DNA of 64,000 bases, from the NCBI GenBank assembly GCA_024752435.1, contig CP103030.1, positions 1,240,001-1,304,000 of the forward strand. Reading direction: 5' to 3'. Below, one piece after another: positions 59,548-64,000 of this stretch. Both the position numbers and the translations under genes were made by a program. The notes below the pieces were generated by a model. The model was given only the letters and a program-made list of their open reading frames with translations. It made no database searches and had not been told where the DNA came from. How positions within the stretch are numbered: the first letter of the stretch is position 1; the number at the start of each line of letters is the position of its first letter. Origin of the DNA: Allantophomopsis cytisporea. Lineage: Eukaryota > Ascomycota > Leotiomycetes > Phacidiales > Phacidiaceae.

Positions 59548-61472
59548 ATGGAAAGCGGGATGTCGGGCGATTATAGACATCTGAGTTCTGGAAGTCTCAG
59601 TATTCCTACTGGACTTGGACCTCAGAATGGAACCACCAACGGACAGCCGCAGAACATGGCAGCTATGGCTCCTGGACCACGCTTTGAAGGACCCCGTAGT
59701 CCGCCCGGCAAACAGAGTGAGTAAACACAACTATATGTCGGACGGGAATGTGAACTTTTTTGCTGATCATGAATCTGCTCAGATACGTCGCATGTCCCTT
59801 GCAAGTTCTTCAGACAAGGTGCTTGTCAAGCCGGCAAGGCATGTCCTTTCAGCCATGATCTAGCCAGTACGACAGACAATGTGTGCAAATACTTTGCAAA
59901 GGTTTGTGAAGACTCCGTCTTAACCGGTGAATCTCCGCTAAGATTGGATCACAGGGCAATTGCAAGTTCGGTCCAAAATGCGCCAATATCCATGTCCTTC
60001 CTGATGGTCGACGAGTAAACTACAACAAGAACGGTCCGATCGGCATCGGTGGTGCGCATTTGAATATTGGTGGACGAGTCGATCCGGGCGTATATCATGG
60101 CCAGAGTACCCTCACAAACTCTTTCATGCGCGCCAACCTCACATCTTCACCATATCAATCATATCCTGCATACGCACAAGCTCAAGAGGATGGTTTCCCT
60201 CCTTTGGGATCACGACCAGGCGGAGATTTCGGCATTCCAACTATCGATACAAGTTATGCGAACGGCTCAAACTACGGCTCCCCTCGAGAAGATGAATTCA
60301 TGAACAGGGCTGGCCTTGGTCTTTCTCCAGTTACGAACAAGGGGCTCAGTGTACTAGATGCTCCATTACCATCATCATTTGATAGCAATGGTGTATCGTG
60401 GTATGCGAAGAATGTATCTGCGCCGATGGCCGCTTCTGTTCCATCTAAATTTGGCTTCGAATCACCCCCTCAGTCTCTCAGTTCAATCAAGGACGGCCGT
60501 ACTTCTGATGCACTGCAAAAACTCCGAAGCTCGGCGTTCGGTGACGATACAACTCGTGATCGTTTCAACGGTATTGCTGCTTCACCTCCCGCTGCTGCTA
60601 CAGAGGAATATTTTGGAAAGCGTCCGATGCATTCACAGCGTACTACTAAGCAAAGCATTATGTCCGCCAGTCTTCCTAAATCTACCTACCCTATCGACCG
60701 AGACTGGGAGTCTGACTTTACATACGAGGAGGACTTCATTCCGGATAGTCTCCAGGAGCTTTTGACACCACAGGAGAAGGCACGACGGGGCTCGAGGGCA
60801 GCTGATGATGGTATGTATAGCGGTGCAGGTACACCGGGTGATACATCTAGTAAGGTCGGTTCACCCTCTAATGCTAGCCCATCTAGATGGGGGCCTCTTT
60901 TCCAGCGCCAACAGCGTGAAGAAGAGGAGAAGGCTTCTAGAACTTCTGCTTTTGGACATGTTGGATCTCCACTTCGAAACTCTTCTCTGCATCTTGGATC
61001 CAGCCCTGGAGCTCGAGCTAGTCCTCGCTCGAGCAATACCCCTGGAGATTCTTCTCCATACCTTGCATCTCCACCTCGCCAGTCGAGCATGTCGATCATC
61101 TCCCAACAACTCCAGCGCACACGACTCGCCCAATCCTCCAGTGCAGAACAGCCAGGCCTTCATCCCGCCACCGCCACTGCAAGAGCCCCCAGCAACCCTA
61201 TCGGAACACGTAGAGAAGTTGATCGACAGATAAGCTCTAGTAGTATCGGCACCGGAAGATTCACAACCCCAATCGATGAAGAGCAGGGAGACTTTGTGTT
61301 CAGCATGGAAGAGGAAGACGATGGCAAAAGTAAGCGAAACAGTGGTGGTTGGAACTATCCGGTTGGAGGTCGAAGTCCCCATCTCAGTAGCATAAATAAA
61401 GGCACGAACGGCACTGGAAATGGGAATAGCAGCGGTGGTGGTCTGGAAGGAATGTTCGGCGCTGGCAGATAA
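59548..61472 (+). CDS. Tandem CCCH zinc-finger protein, probable RNA-binding
   Basis: Three exons (59548-59716, 59783-59901, 59955-61472) give 601 residues. Two CX7CX5CX3H fingers stand in tandem: Cys63, Cys71, Cys77, His81 (CKFFRQGACQAGKACPFSH) and Cys91, Cys99, Cys105, His109 (CKYFAKGNCKFGPKCANIH). Intron 2 cuts inside finger 2. Tandem fingers of this spacing bind RNA in many eukaryotes; the nearest yeast relatives I can think of are Lee1 and fission-yeast Cps3, which is a guess. The rest is Ser/Gly/Pro-rich and probably disordered, with a conserved-looking acidic/aromatic block (DRDWESDFTYEEDFIPDSLQ, then ELLTPQEKARRGS) and a Gly/Asn-rich end. Donor GTTTGT of intron 2 is weak but is required for the second finger. 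The 5' side is unusually long and repeat-rich. Confidence 0.86.
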
Positions 61473-62394
61473 AATTCGGCCTGGCCTTCATTCTCAAACA
61501 TTTGAACCAACGACGAAACGAACTCCCTTTTTCCTTTCCTCTCCGTTTACGCTTCGAGGCACCGGCACCGGCACTCAAAAAAACTCAAAATCCACGGCCA
61601 TTTTTCATTGCGATACTTGGGGAAATGGATGGCATTGCATAGGCATTTGAAAAGCTATGGTAAAAGCTACAGGATGAAAACTGACTTCGCCCTATTTCTT
61701 GATTTTATTTCTTTTACTTTTTCCTGTCTTCGATCTTTTTTTGATTGATATCGAGGTGGCATTGCATAGCACGAAACTTGCTTGCATTTTCAACTCCCCT
61801 TTTCATCCCTTTCAGATAACTTTTTTCTTTTTCTTTTCTCCCTCGATCATTCGGCTTATATCAAAACACTCAATAAACAACACATACTCTGTACTATAGT
61901 GGGATGGTGGTCCTTTGTACTCTGGCCACTTCTCTTTAGCATTTGGGGGGAGAGCGTGAAGGGTGGAAGACGCGTGCAGCTTTGGCAGTTCAGGGAGGGG
62001 TTGGGTAATTTCTGACATACGTAGATTTATGGATTATTAAAGGGATTCTGGGTAGACTTTTTAAGTGAAATGTGATATACTCTATAGATACACTGAATTT
62101 GTGGTTAGGTGTTGATCTTGATATTGAAGTGCATCGTCACTGATTCGTTACGAATCACCTTAGCTGGAGCTCTAATTCTGATGCCCGACATTTGAGGCAT
62201 AACAGATATGGAATTACATAGCATCACAGCTCTAGGTACCTTAAGCTCGTACTCCACATCACCACCTCACAACATCAACGACACAAATCCAAACCAAACC
62301 ATAATCCACATCTCATCACACCGCAAATCGAACCTCAATCCCTGACCTTCAACAATTCCTATACCGATATCAATAACACACCAAATCCGCCACC
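61473..62394. other. Intergenic, CCCH gene to RPN12
   Basis: 922 bases: a U-rich 3' end of the CCCH gene, then the RPN12 promoter with a 17-base palindrome at 62141-62157. A CA-rich leader precedes the RPN12 ATG. No gene seen. Confidence 0.6.
62141..62158. repeat. Palindrome TGATTCGTTACGAATCA(C) (copy 2)
   Basis: Perfect 8+1+8 inverted repeat (62141-62157), 237 bases upstream of the RPN12 ATG; nearly identical to the palindrome at 59175. Confidence 0.8.
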
Positions 62395-63294
62395 ATGTCC
62401 GCCTCCGACCTCCAAAAGATCCTCACACAACTCACATCAACAAAAGACTACTCCGCACAAACCGCTCTTCTCAGCAAAGCAAAGCTCACGCTCCTCAAAC
62501 TAAAGTCCCTCACACCGACCGCCACAACCCCTCCACAAACCCTCTCCCTGGCCCGCTCCATCTTCGAAGCCGGCGCCATCGCTTCCATCTCAGCGCGCGA
62601 CGCAGACGCCTTCGTCCGCTACGTCAACCAGCTCCAGCCCTTCTACGACCTGCCCGAGAGCGTGCTCAAGGGCGACGCCGCTCAGCGCAGCAAGGTCACC
62701 GGCCTGTATCTGCTGCTCTTGTTGACTAAGGGCGATTATGCTGGCTTTCATACAGAGCTCGAGGCCCTCATGGGTGCCGGTGGCATGCGCGAGGATGATG
62801 TCTTCTTGCAGTATCCTGTTATGCTTGAGAGGTGGTTGATGGAGGGCTCGTATGATCGGGTTTGGAAGGCTATGGCTAGTGGGCAGGTTCCTAGTGCCGA
62901 ATATGGGGTTTTTAGTGAGGTGAGTGGTGCTTTCACCTATCGACGCATAGCCGACTTGGACATCAGATGGATGCGGAATGTGCGGTTGTGGGGAATGGTT
63001 TGACTGACTTGCGTCTAGATTCTTACTACTCAGATCCGTAACGAAATTGCTAGCTGCTCGGAACGTGCTTATCCTTCGCTCCCAATCGCTAGCACTAAGA
63101 ACCTCCTCTTCCTCGACTCTGAGGGCGCTGTTGTAAAGTTCGCGAATCAGAGGGGTTGGGTTGTTAAAGATGGCAGGATCTACTTCCCAGTGCAGGACGT
63201 GGCTCTTGAAGGAATTGAGGGTGAGAAGGAGGTTAGCATGACTGCTATTGAGAATACCTTGGGCTATGCTAGGGAGTTGGAGACCATCGTATAA
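62395..63294 (+). CDS. RPN12: 26S proteasome regulatory subunit Rpn12 (PSMD8)
   Basis: Lid subunit of the 19S particle whose incorporation completes lid assembly. Two exons (62395-62919, 63019-63294), phase 0, give 266 residues, close to yeast Rpn12 (274). The N-terminal half is helical, with DLQKILTQLTSTKDYSAQTA and the conserved YVNQLQPFYDLPESV; the block LQYPVMLERWLMEGSYDRVW belongs to the CSN8/PSMD8/EIF3K-type PCI fold. Exon 2 gives the rest of the PCI domain: RNEIASCSERAYPSLPI, NLLFLDSEGAVVKFANQRGW and a C-terminal ENTLGYARELETIV. The intron (GTGAGT to GTCTAG) is clear because the frame breaks in the middle of the PCI domain otherwise. The second lid gene in this window, unlinked to RPN3 by distance. 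Confidence 0.95.
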
Positions 63295-63725
63295 ACGTAC
63301 AGGTCGTATAGACGGATAGGAATGATACGGAATTCACGGAGATGTACTGGGCTTCTGATAATGATTTATGGATGGGCGGAGCTGGAGGGGGGATGAAAGG
63401 ATCACTTGATATCTTACCCTAGGTACTTTACGGGCCTACCTTAGAGCTTGCATGCATCTTTGCTATGGCGCGTGGCGTTGTTGGTCTGTAGAGATCTTGG
63501 ATGCATAATCAAATACGGATGTGCAAATGGACCCAGAGTAAATTATTATGCTCATGTGTTGCTGATAAGCCATTAAGTGCTTGGATTCTGTGGTATCTAA
63601 AGCAAGCAGGCCACCCTCCATCCGGGGATCCTTACCCCTTCGACGCCCCGTTCCGAAAAGACTACTATAGTATAATACAAGGACGATCCCTTCAAACTCC
63701 ATATTCATGACTCGTACAGCTTCAT
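63295..63725. other. Intergenic between convergent 3' ends
   Basis: 431 bases between RPN12 (+) and the kinase (-). Nothing recognised. Confidence 0.6.
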
Positions 63726-64000
63726 TCAAACCATATGCACATCCTCCTCTTCACCCTCGCCTTCTCCCTCGCCCTCACTCTCTGCATCCGGCAGTCTCAA
63801 GAATTCATGTTCCAATGCTTCCTCAGCACTGATGCGCCTATATGGATCCAACTCCAATAACCTTTCAAGAAACTTAACAGCAAGTTTCTCCTCTTCACTC
63901 ATCGCTTTGCCCCCCTCATTCCTACACGTGCTCCACAAGATAATCTTCTCAAGCGTAAAGCCCGCACTGCCAATCGTTGGAATGTTAGTCTCGAACACAG
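63726..64000 (-). CDS. CDC7: Protein kinase C-terminal end, Cdc7-like (5' part outside window)
   Basis: Only the last 91 or so residues are in view; the frame is open at base 64000. The sequence begins with NIPTIGSAGFTLEKIILWST, matches the C-lobe insert seen in Cdc7 kinases, and continues with AVKFLERLLELDPYRRISAE and ALEHEFL, the standard end of a Ser/Thr kinase domain with the conserved Arg. An acidic tail (Glu-Gly repeats) ends EEEDVHMV. Cdc7 with Dbf4 phosphorylates the MCM helicase to fire replication origins. The Cdc7 call rests on the IGSxGFTLEKIILW segment; another kinase family remains possible until the catalytic part is seen. Confidence 0.75.
   Translation of the reverse strand, partial: VFETNIPTIGSAGFTLEKIILWSTCRNEGGKAMSEEEKLAVKFLERLLELDPYRRISAEEALEHEFLRLPDAESEGEGEGEGEEEDVHMV

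Noticed and set aside
1..64000. tRNA genes, rRNA, CRISPR arrays, LTR or DNA transposons
   Set aside because: No paired A and B boxes with cloverleaf arms, no regularly spaced identical repeats with unique spacers, no long terminal repeats and no reverse transcriptase or transposase motifs were found by eye.
1..64000. A secondary-metabolite or other multi-gene accessory cluster
   Set aside because: The MFS transporter and polygalacturonase are neighbours, but no backbone synthase, pathway enzyme or cluster regulator lies near them.

Overview
This is nuclear DNA from a filamentous ascomycete (Pezizomycotina). Genes are dense, sit on both strands, and most are split by short GT-AG introns of about 45-130 bases with visible branch sites such as CTAAC. 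Gene content and protein style (an HOP2, a CHS4/SKT5-type chitin synthase activator, a secreted polygalacturonase, a fungal family often mislabelled as a BTB transcription factor) fit a plant-associated leotiomycete of the Botrytis/Sclerotinia kind. That placement is inference. I see no plasmid, phage, transposon, tRNA, rRNA or CRISPR array.

Layout. 1-9.2 kb, all on +: the 3' part of TAF12, RPN3, a MYST acetyltransferase, a small mitochondrially targeted protein and a conserved lysine/glutamate-rich fungal protein. 10-11.9 kb, on -: a mitochondrial-type P-loop ATPase. After 2.5 kb without a supportable gene, 14.5-22.5 kb on + holds a 1232-residue protein with internal repeats and a Reb1/TTF1-like Myb protein. 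22.8-29.1 kb, on -: a GH28 polygalacturonase, a serine-rich orphan and an MFS drug transporter. 30.6-31.6 kb, on +: an uncharacterised acidic-tailed protein. 32.8-41.8 kb: UGGT (-) and alpha-COP (+), sharing a 526-base divergent promoter. 42.7-46.8 kb, on -: ribosomal protein uL15 and the CHL1 helicase. 49.3-54.3 kb, on +: the chitin synthase activator and HOP2. 54.3-59.5 kb is a gene-free block crowded with microsatellites, ending at a tandem CCCH zinc-finger gene; then RPN12 (+) and the 3' end of a CDC7-like kinase (-).

Nearly all recognisable genes are housekeeping: RNA polymerase II initiation, proteasome regulatory particle (RPN3 and RPN12, about 60 kb apart), chromatin, ER folding quality control, COPI transport, translation, cohesion/replication, meiosis and wall synthesis. 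There is no biosynthetic cluster and no obvious new multi-gene system. The polygalacturonase and the transporter are the only clearly niche-related genes.

The observations most worth checking are: (1) an open reading frame running through the last intron of the chitin synthase activator that would swap its CaaX tail for a long hydrophobic tail; (2) three diverged 30-base repeats between two convergent genes at 31.9-32.2 kb; (3) two MluI-type ACGCGT boxes upstream of CHL1; (4) a Reb1-type site upstream of the Reb1-like gene; (5) two nearly identical GATTCGTTwCGAATCAC palindromes upstream of the CCCH and RPN12 genes. Exon boundaries were worked out by eye from splice signals, frame continuity and family conservation; no alignment could be run.
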